From: Nocardia higoensis
GTDB lineage: Bacteria; Actinomycetota; Actinomycetes; Mycobacteriales; Mycobacteriaceae
NCBI RefSeq assembly: GCF_015477835.1
Contig: NZ_JADLQN010000002.1
Location: 620,001-684,000, forward strand
Length of the DNA: 64,000 nt
Direction of reading: 5' to 3'
A model generated the notes under the pieces. That model was not told where the DNA came from, ran no database searches, and saw only the letters and a list, made by a program, of their open reading frames with translations. The position numbers and the translations under genes were made by a program. Of this stretch, positions 34,838 to 44,598 are shown in pieces (within the stretch, counting starts at the first letter, position 1; each line of letters begins with the position of its first letter).

Positions 34838-37399
34838 ATGTCTTCACCGGGGGCGCAGACCATCACCGTGCGCCATGATGGAACGGAACGGACCTTCGAT
34901 TCGAACCAGCCGATCACCCTGGGGCGTGCCCCGGAAGTGACGCTGTTCGTCGACAGTCCGTTGGTGTCGCGGGTGCACGCGACATTGACCTGGCAGGGGA
35001 GCGGCTGGGTCCTTACCGACAACGGAAGCACGAACGGCGTTTTCGTCGACGCCCGTCGCCTGAGTCAGCCGGTCACGATCGACCGGCCGACGCAGGTTCG
35101 GCTGGGCGACGCGATCAGCGGGCCGTTGCTGCACCTGCTTCCCAGCGCAATGGTGCCGCGGCCGCCGTCCGGGCCGATGCCGCACCAGGGCAGATCGGCG
35201 CCACCGCCGCAACGACCGAGTTACCAACGTCCGCCCACTCCGCCGTTCCCGCAGCAACAGCCGGGCCCCAGCTCGGGGCAGCAGCCGGCCGCCGGACCGT
35301 ATCCGGGCGCGCGTCCCCAGGTTCCGGCCCAGCAGGCGCAGCACGCCGCGCCCCCTGTCCAGCAAGCGCAGCAGCCCAACGTCAACATGACGACCAAGGC
35401 CGATACCTCGGCACTGCCGCCGCTGCGGGCACGCAACTCCACCGCGGCGATCGCGCGCGCCGACCGGCTCCCGCCGGGCGGGCTCGCCATCGGCCGTACC
35501 ACCGACAATCAGATCGTCGTCAACGATCCGCTGGCTTCGCGTAAGCACGCGCGCCTCGTCGCGGGCCCCGAGGGCCTCACCATCGAGGATCTCGGCTCGG
35601 CCAACGGCACCTTCGTCAACGGCACCCGCCAGCAGCGCTCGGTACTGCGCGAAGGCGATGTCATCACCATCGGCAACATCGACTTCGCCGTCCAACAGGG
35701 CACGCTGGTGCTGCGGCAGAAGCCGGTCACCGAGCAGGGCCTGCACGTGCACGGCGTCGGGTTCACCGTCGAGAACAACAAGCAGCTGCTCGTCGACGTG
35801 AACATGCAGGCGGGTCGCGGCACGCTGACCGCGCTGATCGGTCCGTCGGGTGCGGGCAAGTCGACGCTGTCGAAATTGATCGCGGGCAACACCCAGCCCT
35901 CGGGCGGCGTGGTCACCTTCGAAGGCCGCAATCTGCACGCCGAGTACGAGGCACTGCGCTCGCGTATCGGCATGGTGCCGCAGGACGATGTGCTGCACCG
36001 GCAGCTGACCGTCCGGCAGGCGCTCGGCTATGCGGCCGAGCTGCGGCTGCCGCCGGACACCACCAAAGCCGATCGGCAGCAGGTCATCGACGGCGTACTG
36101 AAAGAGCTCTCGCTCACCGAGCACGCCGACACCCGGGTCGACAAGCTTTCCGGCGGTCAGCGCAAGCGCGCCTCGGTGGCGCTGGAACTGCTGACCGGCC
36201 CCTCGCTGCTGATCCTGGACGAGCCGACCTCCGGCCTCGATCCCGCGCTGGACCGCCAGGTCATGGTGATGCTGCGCGAACTCGCCGACGCGGGACGCGT
36301 CGTCATCGTGGTCACCCACTCGGTCGCCTGCCTGGACATGTGCGACCAGGTGCTGTTGCTCGCGCCCGGCGGCAAGACGGCCTTCTGCGGCCATCCCGCC
36401 GGTGTCGGCGCGGCCATGGGCACCAGCGACTGGGCCGAGATCTTCGCCGAGGTGGCAGCCAATCCCGACCAGGCGTTCGCGGCCTACCGTTCGCGGCAGG
36501 CCTTCGCGCCCCCGCCGCCTCCGCCGCCGCGCTACGGGCCGGCGGGCTCCCCTCCCCAGACCAGCTCGGTCAAGCAGTTCTCGACGCTGGTGCGCAGGCA
36601 GCTGCGGCTCATCGCCTCCGACCGGGTGTACTCGCTGACGCTGCTGCTGTTGCCGGTCGTGGTCGGTGCGGTCACCCTGACCGCACCGGGCAAGAACGGC
36701 TTCCAGCCGCCGCCGCTGGTGCAGACCTCGGAGGGCATCGGTCCGGCGATCAGCTCCGAGGCGCAGACGCTGCTGTCGTTCCTGGTGATCGGCGCCTGCT
36801 TCATGGGCATCTCGTTGAGCGTGCGCGACCTGGTCGGCGAGCGGACCATCTTCGTGCGCGAGCGCGCGGTGGGATTGTCGCCCTCGGCGTATCTGATGGC
36901 CAAGATCCTGGTGTTCAGCCTGGCCGCGGTCTATCAGGTCGCGGTGATGCTCGCGATCGTGCTGGTCGGCAAGAGCGGGCCGCGCGAGGGTGTGGTCATC
37001 CCGCCGGGCGCGGTCGAATTGTTCGTCGACATCACCTTGCTGGCGGTGTCCAGCGTGGTACTCGGCCTGCTGATCTCCTCGCTGGTGAAATCCAACGAGC
37101 AGATGATGGCGGTGCTCATCCTCGCGATCATCGTGCAGCTGGTGATGATGGGCAGCTTCATCCCGGTGGCCGGACGGCCCGGCCTCGAGCAGCTGTCGTG
37201 GCTGTTCCCGGCACGGTGGGGCTTCGCCTCCGGTGCCTCGACGGTCGACCTCACGACCCTGTTCGTCAAGGCCGAGCCGGACACGCTGTGGCAGCACACC
37301 GTGCAGTGGTGGGCGATCGATATCGCGGCACTGGTCGTCATCACGGTGGTGCTCGCGGTGATCGTCCGGCGCAACCTACGGTTGAAGAGGTCGGCCTGA
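34838..37399 (+). CDS. Double-FHA ABC-2 type exporter, Rv1747-like
   Basis: An 853-residue ABC half-transporter with two FHA domains, the architecture of M. tuberculosis Rv1747. The start is ATG 34838; an open frame extends far upstream but is a shadow of the metallopeptidase. FHA1 spans about 7-95 (TLGRAPEV, SRVHATLTW, DNGSTNGVFVD). A Pro/Gln-rich linker spans about 105-185. FHA2 spans about 200-290 (IGRTTDNQ, SRKHARLV, DLGSANGTFVNG). The ABC domain has Walker A at about 335 (GPSGAGKST), signature SGGQRKR at about 438 and Walker B LLILDEPTSGLDP. Six transmembrane helices follow from about 605. In M. tuberculosis the FHA domains bind phosphothreonine made by PknF; here the nearby kinase could do this. 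Confidence 0.95.
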   Translation: MSSPGAQTITVRHDGTERTFDSNQPITLGRAPEVTLFVDSPLVSRVHATLTWQGSGWVLTDNGSTNGVFVDARRLSQPVTIDRPTQVRLGDAISGPLLHLLPSAMVPRPPSGPMPHQGRSAPPPQRPSYQRPPTPPFPQQQPGPSSGQQPAAGPYPGARPQVPAQQAQHAAPPVQQAQQPNVNMTTKADTSALPPLRARNSTAAIARADRLPPGGLAIGRTTDNQIVVNDPLASRKHARLVAGPEGLTIEDLGSANGTFVNGTRQQRSVLREGDVITIGNIDFAVQQGTLVLRQKPVTEQGLHVHGVGFTVENNKQLLVDVNMQAGRGTLTALIGPSGAGKSTLSKLIAGNTQPSGGVVTFEGRNLHAEYEALRSRIGMVPQDDVLHRQLTVRQALGYAAELRLPPDTTKADRQQVIDGVLKELSLTEHADTRVDKLSGGQRKRASVALELLTGPSLLILDEPTSGLDPALDRQVMVMLRELADAGRVVIVVTHSVACLDMCDQVLLLAPGGKTAFCGHPAGVGAAMGTSDWAEIFAEVAANPDQAFAAYRSRQAFAPPPPPPPRYGPAGSPPQTSSVKQFSTLVRRQLRLIASDRVYSLTLLLLPVVVGAVTLTAPGKNGFQPPPLVQTSEGIGPAISSEAQTLLSFLVIGACFMGISLSVRDLVGERTIFVRERAVGLSPSAYLMAKILVFSLAAVYQVAVMLAIVLVGKSGPREGVVIPPGAVELFVDITLLAVSSVVLGLLISSLVKSNEQMMAVLILAIIVQLVMMGSFIPVAGRPGLEQLSWLFPARWGFASGASTVDLTTLFVKAEPDTLWQHTVQWWAIDIAALVVITVVLAVIVRRNLRLKRSA

Positions 37400-37481
37400 T
37401 GAGTGCCGTACCGGCCGGGCCCGGCGCGCCGCGGGCAGGCATCCCGCGCGCGCCGCGCACACACCGTGCACACTTGAGCCT

Positions 37482-38894
37482 GTGACAGTGCGAGTAGGGG
37501 CAGTACATCTCGGCTGGGATGTGGTGTCCGTGGCGGCGGGCGGGGGCGGCACCCCCATCCGTCCGGTGAAGGTGGAGGGCACCTATACGCCGCCCGCGTA
37601 CCTGCTGGCCGACGCGTCGGGCAGGTTGCACACCGCCGGAGCCGAGCGGACCAGACCGGATCTGGGATTGGCCATCTCCGATGTGCGCGACATCCTCGGC
37701 TATCCGCAGATCGTGGTCGCGGGGGCGACCTGGCCCGCGGAGCTGGTCTTCCACGCCAGGATGTACAACCCGCTGGCGGCCATCGGCGCGTTTCTGCGCG
37801 GCAAACCCGATGTGATCGCGTTGCCCTTCCCGGATGGCTGGCCCGACGAGAAGATCGAACTCTACGCCGACCTCATCGAGAAGCTGGACGTCGTGGTGGA
37901 GCCGTTGCCGGAGAGCGTCGCGCTGTCGGGATACGTGCGCGCTCTGGGATTGGTCCGGCCGCCGGACGCGCGCGATCCCCGCGGCATCGGCGCGACCGGG
38001 GTGTACTGCGACGGGCGCACCATGCTGGTGGTCGCGGTGCACGGTGACGACGAGCAGCCCACCGAATCGATCGAGGTACCGGTCACCGCCGATGCCATGC
38101 GCGATGCCCGCTCCGCCGACAACGTGGTGATCGAAGTGATGGCCGCGGCGCGCTCGATCGGGGCGGACACCTCGACGGTGCTGCTGAGTGGCAACGCCTG
38201 CTTCAACGAGGCGCTGCGGCTGGCGTTCCAGAATCATCTGGGTCACCGGTTGCACGTCGCCGCGCATCCGATGCACGCGCTGGTACTCGGCGCCACCCAT
38301 CTGCTGGTGACCGAGAGCGAGGACGCCGAATCCTCGGGTGCGGCGCCGGGCCCGCAGTATCCGGCCGAACCGGTGCGGTCCGTCCCGGTCGATCAGCGCC
38401 GGTCGCCCGCGCCGCCGGGTCCACCGCAGTCGCCCGGCGCACCGGTGGTGACCTCCGGACCCGGATACCCCTCGGCGCCCGCACCCGGCGAGGAGCCCAC
38501 CACCCGGGTCACCCGTGCGGAGCCCCCGCGCGGCGAGGACGGCGGCCAGGACCGTGGCAGGCTGTTCCCGACCCTGAAGGACAATCTGTTCGGCGTGCCC
38601 GCCGTGCTCGGCGTGATGGCGCTGGCGGTGGTGGCCGCGCCCGGCGAGCTGGGACCGGCGCCCGGAGCCGGACCGGCCACGCAGAGCCCGGCGCAGGTGC
38701 ACAGCGCAGCCCAGGTGCAGCACTCCTGCGTGGACATCCCACGAGCCGAGCGGGACCGGTCGCGCCAGGGCATCGCCACCGTGCGCGGCTCGGATACCGC
38801 GCCCGACTGCAACCGTCCGAACATGGACACGCTGCGCTATGTCGTCCCCGGTCCGCCGGGCGCGGCCGACCCGGGTCCGCCGGTCCGTATCTAG
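37482..38894 (+). CDS. Membrane-anchored Hsp70/actin-like protein
   Basis: A protein of about 470 residues starting at GTG 37482. Residues 1 to about 280 look like an Hsp70-type actin fold: [15 protein letters not shown] at the N-terminus in place of the usual first phosphate loop, [39 protein letters not shown] resembling the second phosphate strand, and [17 protein letters not shown] resembling the adenosine-binding strand. A Pro-rich stretch (about 295-350), one transmembrane helix (about 366-386, [18 protein letters not shown]) and a short outside tail with two Cys (HSCVDIP, APDCNRP) follow. It begins 82 nt after the exporter and may be co-transcribed. Function unknown; key ATPase residues appear eroded. 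Confidence 0.78.
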   Translation: MTVRVGAVHLGWDVVSVAAGGGGTPIRPVKVEGTYTPPAYLLADASGRLHTAGAERTRPDLGLAISDVRDILGYPQIVVAGATWPAELVFHARMYNPLAAIGAFLRGKPDVIALPFPDGWPDEKIELYADLIEKLDVVVEPLPESVALSGYVRALGLVRPPDARDPRGIGATGVYCDGRTMLVVAVHGDDEQPTESIEVPVTADAMRDARSADNVVIEVMAAARSIGADTSTVLLSGNACFNEALRLAFQNHLGHRLHVAAHPMHALVLGATHLLVTESEDAESSGAAPGPQYPAEPVRSVPVDQRRSPAPPGPPQSPGAPVVTSGPGYPSAPAPGEEPTTRVTRAEPPRGEDGGQDRGRLFPTLKDNLFGVPAVLGVMALAVVAAPGELGPAPGAGPATQSPAQVHSAAQVQHSCVDIPRAERDRSRQGIATVRGSDTAPDCNRPNMDTLRYVVPGPPGAADPGPPVRI

Positions 38895-39060
38895 CCCGGC
38901 CCGCGGAGGGGCAGTCGGTCGATTCTCTTCCTGCCATACCCGCCTGGTATCGTGGCTCGCTGGCGTGTGGGCCATATCGGGGCCCGGGTCTCCACCGGCC
39001 GCCGGGATCACCTCGACCACACGCTGGGCCGGCAACACCGACGACAGACAGGGATGCACT

Positions 39061-39504
39061 GTGCCTACGTACAGCCCCAAGGCGGGTGACGTCACCCGGC
39101 AGTGGTACGTCATCGACGCCACTGACGTAGTGCTCGGCCGTCTCGCCGTGCAGGCAGCGAATCTGCTGCGCGGCAAGACCAAGCCGACCTACGCCCCGCA
39201 CGTCGATGGTGGCGATTTCGTCATCATCATCAACGCCGAGAAGGTTGCCATCAGTGGCAACAAGCGGCAGGACAAGCTCATCCACCACCACTCCGGTCAT
39301 CCGGGCGGCCTCAAGTCGCGCACTGTCGGTCAGGTGTTGGAGACCCGTCCCGAGCGTCTCGTGGAGAAGGCCGTCAAGGGCATGATCCCGAAGAACAAGC
39401 TGGGTAACGCGATCGCGGGCAAGCTCAAGGTCTACGCAGGCCCGAACCATCCGCATGCGGCTCAGCAGCCCGTTCCGTTCGAGATCAAGCAGGTGGCCCA
39501 GTGA
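39061..39504 (+). CDS. rplM: 50S ribosomal protein L13
   Basis: A 147-residue L13, an early-assembly protein of the large subunit. It begins at GTG 39061 ([19 protein letters not shown]), the start conserved in Mycobacteriales, even though the frame is open further upstream. The core shows the [16 protein letters not shown] and [13 protein letters not shown] segments and ends with [14 protein letters not shown]. The spacer before it (38895-39060, 166 nt) should hold the promoter of the rplM-rpsI operon. Its stop overlaps the rpsI start. Confidence 0.97.
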   Translation: MPTYSPKAGDVTRQWYVIDATDVVLGRLAVQAANLLRGKTKPTYAPHVDGGDFVIIINAEKVAISGNKRQDKLIHHHSGHPGGLKSRTVGQVLETRPERLVEKAVKGMIPKNKLGNAIAGKLKVYAGPNHPHAAQQPVPFEIKQVAQ

Positions 39505-40013
39505 CCGCTCCCGAAGAATTCAACGAGGACTTCGTGGCCGAGGACGCGGCCGTCGAGGTCGTGGACGAGGATTACGGCTACGAGGCCGACGGTGAGTCCG
39601 AGGCCTACGTCGCCCCGGTCGTCATCGACCGCCCGGTGCAGACCGTCGGCCGCCGCAAGGAAGCCGTCGTGCGCGTTCGCCTGGTGCCCGGCTCCGGCAA
39701 CTTCGTGCTCAACGGCCGCACCATCGAGGACTACTTCCCGAACAAGGTGCACCAGCAGCTGGTCAAGTCGCCGCTGGTGACCGTCGAGCGGACCGAGTCC
39801 TTCGACATCCACGCCCGTCTCGTCGGCGGCGGCCCCTCGGGTCAGGCGGGCGCTCTGCGTCTGGCCATCGCGCGTGCCCTCATCGAGGTCACCCCGGAGG
39901 ACCGTCCGGCCCTCAAGCGCGCCGGCTTCCTGACGCGTGACCCGCGTGCCACCGAGCGCAAGAAGTACGGTCTGAAGAAGGCCCGTAAGGCGCCTCAGTA
40001 CTCGAAGCGCTGA
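39501..40013 (+). CDS. rpsI: 30S ribosomal protein S9
   Basis: A 170-residue S9, whose C-terminal tail reaches the P-site tRNA. It starts at GTG 39501 in a GTGA overlap with rplM. The first roughly 42 residues are an acidic extension ([19 protein letters not shown]) typical of mycobacterial-type S9. The conserved core follows from [19 protein letters not shown] and ends in the basic [17 protein letters not shown], whose final Lys-Arg contacts tRNA. A perfect hairpin terminator follows. Confidence 0.97.
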   Translation: MTAPEEFNEDFVAEDAAVEVVDEDYGYEADGESEAYVAPVVIDRPVQTVGRRKEAVVRVRLVPGSGNFVLNGRTIEDYFPNKVHQQLVKSPLVTVERTESFDIHARLVGGGPSGQAGALRLAIARALIEVTPEDRPALKRAGFLTRDPRATERKKYGLKKARKAPQYSKR

Positions 40014-40031
40014 TCTCCAGGTTCTCGGCCG

Positions 40032-40064
40032 CGGTGTCCGGTACCCCTGGGGTACCGGACACCG
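40032..40064 (+). terminator. Terminator hairpin after rpsI
   Basis: CGGTGTCCGGTACCC (40032-40046) pairs perfectly with GGGTACCGGACACCG (40050-40064), 15 base pairs over a 3-nt loop, starting 19 nt after the rpsI stop. There is no U-tract, as is usual in GC-rich actinobacteria. Confidence 0.88.
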
Positions 40065-40167
40065 GCGCGGCCCAGGACCGACAGCAGTCCGAGAGCAGGC
40101 TGCCAGCATCGCTGGTCGCCTGCTCTCGTGCTGTATCGACGCATGTTCACCGCGATAGGGGCTAGGT

Positions 40168-41544
40168 ATGGGACGGTTGTTCGGCACCGACGGTGTGCGC
40201 GGGCTGGCCAACGAATCGCTGAGTCCGGAGCTGGCGCTACGCGTTTCGGGCGCGGCCGCGCAGGTGCTCGGACGCGGCAGGACGCGCGCGCTGGCACTGG
40301 TCGGCCGCGACCCGAGAGCTTCCGGGGAGATGCTGGAGGCCGCCGTCACCGCAGGGCTCACCGCCGCGGGAATGAACGTGTTGTCGGTGGGCGTGCTCCC
40401 GACGCCGGCCGTCGCCTACCTCACCGCCCTGTACGACGCGTGCCTCGGTGTGATGATCTCCGCCTCGCACAATCCGATGCCGGACAACGGCATCAAGATC
40501 TTCGCCGCGGGCGGGCACAAGCTCGACGACGCCGCCGAGGATCGCATCGAGGCGCTCGTGGCCGCCGATGAGCCGTTCCGCCCGACAGGCGCCGGGATCG
40601 GCCGGGTGCTCAACGCCTCCGGCGCCCGCGACCACGGTGTGATCATTCCCGACCAGTACAGCGTCGAAGGCACCCACGAGCGCTACGTCGAACATCTGGT
40701 GGAGGCCACCGGGCAGGATCTGAGCGGGTTGACCGTGGTGGTCGACTGCGCCAACGGCGCGGCCGCCGAGGTCGGGCCGGCCGCCTACCGGGAGGCGGGA
40801 GCCACGGTGATCGCGATCAACGCCGAACCCGACGGCCTCAACATCAACGAGGGCTGCGGCTCCACCCATCTGGACCAGGTGCGCGCCGCGGTCGTGGAGC
40901 ACGGCGCCGACCTCGGGCTGGCCCACGACGGTGACGCCGATCGCTGCCTGGCGGTCGCCGCCGACGGTTCCGTGGTCGACGGCGACGCGATTCTGGCGGT
41001 GCTGGCCATCGCCATGAAAGAAGCCGGACATCTGGCCGAGGACACCCTGGTCGCGACGGTCATGAGCAATCTCGGTCTGCACATCGCCATGCGCGAAGCC
41101 GGAATCACTCTGCGCACCACTGCGGTCGGCGACCGTTACGTGCTCGAGGACCTGCGCGCCGGCGGTTACACCCTCGGTGGGGAGCAGTCCGGACACGTCG
41201 TCCTGCCGAGGTTCGGCACTACCGGTGACGGTGTGCTGACCGGGCTGAAACTGATGGCGCGGATGGCGCAGACCGGGCGTTCGCTGGCAGAGCTGGCCGG
41301 CGTGCTGACCACGGTCCCGCAGATTCTGCTGAACGTGCCGGTGAGTGACAAGGCTGCCGTCGTGAACGCGCGCGAGGTGCGCGAGGCGGTGCTCGAGGCC
41401 GAGCGTGAACTCGGCGATTCCGGGCGAGTCCTGCTGCGGCCCAGTGGGACCGAGCAACTGGTCCGGGTGATGGTGGAGGCCACCGATCAGGTGAAGGCCG
41501 AGCGACTGGCCGAGAATCTCGCCAAGCTGGTCGCCACGATCTGA
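40168..41544 (+). CDS. glmM: Phosphoglucosamine mutase
   Basis: A 458-residue GlmM, converting glucosamine-6-phosphate to glucosamine-1-phosphate on the way to UDP-GlcNAc and peptidoglycan. All four domains are present: N-terminal [15 protein letters not shown], the phosphoserine loop [15 protein letters not shown] (catalytic Ser in SASHNP), the metal-binding loop HDGDADRC, the sugar-binding [11 protein letters not shown], and the C-terminal phosphate-binding [15 protein letters not shown]. It starts at ATG 40168 after AGGGGCTAGGT. glmS, the preceding enzyme of the pathway, is encoded 7 kb downstream on the same strand. Confidence 0.98.
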   Translation: MGRLFGTDGVRGLANESLSPELALRVSGAAAQVLGRGRTRALALVGRDPRASGEMLEAAVTAGLTAAGMNVLSVGVLPTPAVAYLTALYDACLGVMISASHNPMPDNGIKIFAAGGHKLDDAAEDRIEALVAADEPFRPTGAGIGRVLNASGARDHGVIIPDQYSVEGTHERYVEHLVEATGQDLSGLTVVVDCANGAAAEVGPAAYREAGATVIAINAEPDGLNINEGCGSTHLDQVRAAVVEHGADLGLAHDGDADRCLAVAADGSVVDGDAILAVLAIAMKEAGHLAEDTLVATVMSNLGLHIAMREAGITLRTTAVGDRYVLEDLRAGGYTLGGEQSGHVVLPRFGTTGDGVLTGLKLMARMAQTGRSLAELAGVLTTVPQILLNVPVSDKAAVVNAREVREAVLEAERELGDSGRVLLRPSGTEQLVRVMVEATDQVKAERLAENLAKLVATI

Positions 41545-41693
41545 CATCCGCCGCGGACGGCACGCGGCTGGGGCTGCGCGACCGCTCGACGCGGTGACCG
41601 CGATTGTCCCCAATCGCGGAGTTGTCCACAGGCTCCGCGTTCGCCCTGGTCGGCCGAGCCCCGCCGGTTCCCGGGCGGTGCATGCTTCGACGC

Positions 41694-42434
41694 ATGAGAC
41701 CGGGATTGGCGCAGGTGCGCGACACACAGTTCGGCGTGTTCACCGGCTGGCAGGTGCTGTGCGAGTACAGCAGGGCCGAGATGCGCGAACTCATCGACCG
41801 AGGGATCTGGGTGCAGGTCTTCCGCGGTGTCTACCGGGAGGCGTCGAACCCGCCGACGGCTCGGCTACGGGTGGAGGCGGCTCGGTTGTGTCTCGGTGTC
41901 CCCGGACTCGTGGCCGCCTACGGTACAGCGGCGCGACTGCACGGATTACCCGTGTTCGATGACCCGGTGACCCATGTGCTCGGCGCCCGGCCGATGCGAT
42001 CGCCGCGGTTGGTCGTGCACCCCGACGGCGCCGACGCGCGTGAACTCGACATGGTCCAGGGCACGACCGCCACCGGCCTGGTGCGCACGGTAGTGGATGT
42101 GGCGCGCACGCTGAGCAGGCCCGAGGCGCTGTCGGTGGTGGAAGCCGCTTTGGACAGGGGGATCTCGCGGGCGGCGCTGTTCGTGCAACTGGAGTCCCAG
42201 CGGGGGCGCCGGGGCAGGGTGCAGGCGGACGAGCTGGTGGAGATCGCGTCCGCCACGAGGGTGCCGACGCGATCCGGCGAGCTGCCCGCGATGGCCGCGC
42301 CGGCAACCACCTCTGTGTCCTCGCCACGACCGGATCGGGCTGCTCGGTGGCGCACGCGTTGTCTCTCCGGCGGTGAGGTCGTCCGGAATCGGGTTCCGGA
42401 CGATGCGGGCCGGGTAGCCGGAACCACCCGATGA
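41694..42434 (+). CDS. AbiEi-like antitoxin-family protein, probably C-terminally truncated
   Basis: An open frame of about 246 residues. The first roughly 190 residues fit the actinobacterial AbiEi-like family: N-terminal winged-helix-like segment FTGWQVLCEYSRAEMRELID, then RGIWVQVFRGVYR, LVAAYGTAARLHGLP, and TTATGLVRTVVDVARTLSRP. Related genes usually continue into a C-terminal DUF559 nuclease-like domain of about 100 residues. Here, after QADELVEIASATRVPTRSGE, the frame turns into Ala/Arg-rich sequence of no visible family, and no nuclease domain appears in the other frames. It is probably a decayed or rearranged gene. No partner toxin is adjacent. The start is ATG 41694; upstream in-frame codons lack family similarity. 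Confidence 0.6.
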   Translation: MRPGLAQVRDTQFGVFTGWQVLCEYSRAEMRELIDRGIWVQVFRGVYREASNPPTARLRVEAARLCLGVPGLVAAYGTAARLHGLPVFDDPVTHVLGARPMRSPRLVVHPDGADARELDMVQGTTATGLVRTVVDVARTLSRPEALSVVEAALDRGISRAALFVQLESQRGRRGRVQADELVEIASATRVPTRSGELPAMAAPATTSVSSPRPDRAARWRTRCLSGGEVVRNRVPDDAGRVAGTTR

Positions 42435-42442
42435 CGCGGAGG

Positions 42443-44083
42443 TCATTCTTCGTGCAAGCGACCGTTGTCCAGGTGCCAGCGACGGGTGGCGCGGACCGAA
42501 TCGAGCATGCGGCGGTCGTGAGTGACCAGCAGCAGGGTGCCGGTGAACGAATCGACGGCCTGCTCGAGTTGTTCGATGGCGGGCAGGTCGAGATGGTTGG
42601 TCGGCTCGTCCAGCACCAGCAGGTTCACTCCTCTGGCCTGCAAGAGTGCCAGCGCGGCGCGGGTCCGTTCACCGGGAGAGAGGGTGTCGCAGGGGCGTGT
42701 CACATGCGGGCCGCGCAGGCCGAACTTGGCCAGCAGCGTGCGGATCTCGGCATCGGGCCAGTCCGGCTTCTGCGCGCCGAAAGTATCGGCCAGGTGGTCG
42801 GCGCCGCGGAACAGGCCACGAGCCTGGTCGACCTCGCCGATCTGCACGCCGGATCCGAGTGTGGCCGTGCCGATGTCGGGGGTGATCCGCCCCAGCAGGA
42901 GTCCGAGCAGCGTGGATTTGCCCGCGCCGTTGGCACCGGTGAGCACGATCCGGTCGGCCCACTCGATCTGGGTGCTCACCGGTCCCAGCCGGAAATCCCC
43001 GCGCGTGACCACCGCTTCGGTGAGCGTGGTCACCACCGAGCCGCTGCGTGGGGCCGGGGCGATCTGCATCCGCAGTTCCCACTCCTTGCGCGGCTCCTCG
43101 ACCACTTCCAGGCGTTCGATTCGGCGCTGGGTCTGGCGGGCTTTGGCGGCCTGCTTCTCGGTCGACTCCGCGCGCATCTTGCGACCGGCCTTGTCGGAGT
43201 CGGTCTTCGCCTTGCGCCGAGCGTTGCGGACACCGTGCTCCAGCCAGTTGCGCTGCATCTGCGCCCTGGTCTCCAGCCCGGCCTTGGTGTCGGCGAACTC
43301 CTCGTAGGCCTGCCTGGCATGACGACGGGCGATCTCGCGCTCGGCGAGATACGCCTCGTAACCGCCGTCATAGAGTCCGACCTGCTGCTGGGCCAGGTCC
43401 AGCTCCACGATCCGGTTGACCGTACGCGCCAGGAACTCCCGGTCGTGACTGATCACCACCAGCGGCACCCGCACGCCGGTCACGAAATCCTCGAGGCGGG
43501 TCAGGCCGTCGAGGTCCAGATCATTGGTCGGTTCGTCGAGCAGCAGAATGTCGTAGCGCGACAGCAAGACCGATGCGAGCCCGGCGCGGGCCGCCTGACC
43601 ACCCGAGAGCCCGGTCATCGGGGTCGCGAGTCCCTGCGCGAGCGAGTCGGTCAGGCCGAGTTCGGCGGCCACCTCCTCGGCTCGCGATTCCAGATCCGCG
43701 CCGCCCAGGGTCAGCCAGCGCTCCAGGGCGGGCGAGTAGTCGTCGTCCCCGCCCTCGGCGAGGCGCTCGGCCGCGGAATCCATAGCCTGCTGCGCCGCGC
43801 TGACCCCGGTGCGCCTGCCGAGGAAGTCCAGCACCGACTCGCCGGGCACGCGCTCGGGTTCCTGCGCGAGATAGCCGATGGTCGCGTCCGGCGGGCTGGT
43901 GGTGATGGCCCCGGCCGCACTGTCGCGATCGGCGAGCATCCGCAACAGCGTCGACTTGCCCGCGCCGTTCACCCCGACCAGCCCGATCACGTCGCCCGGG
44001 GCGAGGGTCAGGTCGAGATCGTCGAACAGCATTCGTTCACCGTGTCCGGCGGACAGGCCGCGCGCGTGCAGAGTGGTACTCAC
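42443..44083 (-). CDS. ABC-F family ATP-binding protein
   Basis: A 546-residue soluble protein with two ABC ATPase domains and no membrane helices, the ABC-F layout of ribosome-associated factors, some of which protect against antibiotics. Domain 1 has GVNGAGKSTLLRML, LSGGQAARAGLASVL and ILLLDEPTNDLDLDG. A charged helical linker follows (NARRKAKTDSDKAGRKM region). Domain 2 has GANGAGKSTLLGLL, LSPGERTRAALALLQ and LLVLDEPTNHLDLPA. GTG 44083 is preferred to an upstream frame start because the protein then begins STTLHARGLSAGHGERML like relatives. It is convergent with the truncated AbiEi-like gene. Whether it gives drug resistance cannot be read from sequence. Confidence 0.93.
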   Translation of the reverse strand: MSTTLHARGLSAGHGERMLFDDLDLTLAPGDVIGLVGVNGAGKSTLLRMLADRDSAAGAITTSPPDATIGYLAQEPERVPGESVLDFLGRRTGVSAAQQAMDSAAERLAEGGDDDYSPALERWLTLGGADLESRAEEVAAELGLTDSLAQGLATPMTGLSGGQAARAGLASVLLSRYDILLLDEPTNDLDLDGLTRLEDFVTGVRVPLVVISHDREFLARTVNRIVELDLAQQQVGLYDGGYEAYLAEREIARRHARQAYEEFADTKAGLETRAQMQRNWLEHGVRNARRKAKTDSDKAGRKMRAESTEKQAAKARQTQRRIERLEVVEEPRKEWELRMQIAPAPRSGSVVTTLTEAVVTRGDFRLGPVSTQIEWADRIVLTGANGAGKSTLLGLLLGRITPDIGTATLGSGVQIGEVDQARGLFRGADHLADTFGAQKPDWPDAEIRTLLAKFGLRGPHVTRPCDTLSPGERTRAALALLQARGVNLLVLDEPTNHLDLPAIEQLEQAVDSFTGTLLLVTHDRRMLDSVRATRRWHLDNGRLHEE

Positions 44084-44276
44084 CCCGATCAGTCTGCCGT
44101 GTCCACCCACGTCGTCCCGCTCCGGTGCCGGTGGGCCGGTCACCGCCGTGGTCGGGGTTCGCCCCTCGGTTCGGCGGGGCGGAAATCAGGGTGGATATGG
44201 GGTGTTCGACCGATGCGCGAGCCGTCGCGCGCGACGACAGTGGAAGACATACCGATTCAGAGGGAAGGATCTTCCG

Positions 44277-44465
44277 ATGACCGCACCCACACGCCGTCTC
44301 ACCCGCTCCGACGATCGCTGGATAGCGGGAGTCTGCGGCGGCCTCGCCGACTACTTCGGCTGGAGCGCGAACGCCGTGCGCCTGGTGTTCGTGCTGTCCT
44401 GCCTGCTGCCCGGCCCCCAGTTCCTGCTGTATCTCGTGCTGTGGTTGGTGATTCCCCGGCGGTGA
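44277..44465 (+). CDS. PspC-domain small membrane protein
   Basis: A 62-residue protein consisting of one PspC domain: RSDDRWIAGVCGGLADYFGW, then a hydrophobic helical pair (AVRLVFVLSCLLP and FLLYLVLWLVIPRR). PspC proteins act in envelope stress responses in many bacteria; single-domain forms are common in actinobacteria and their targets are unknown. ATG 44277 lies 10 nt after AGGGAAGGA, while the reading frame is open much further upstream as an ABC-F shadow. It is divergent from the ABC-F gene across 193 nt. Confidence 0.92.
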   Translation: MTAPTRRLTRSDDRWIAGVCGGLADYFGWSANAVRLVFVLSCLLPGPQFLLYLVLWLVIPRR

Positions 44466-44598
44466 TCCCAACCGATCGTGCGACGGCGGTCACCGCCGGG
44501 GCGGGGCTGACGTGCGGGCGCGGAGATGACAGGATGGAGGAATCCAGCGCCCGTCTCGTCGGCGCGTCATCGCAGGGGTCGATGTTCGAGGAGGAGCC

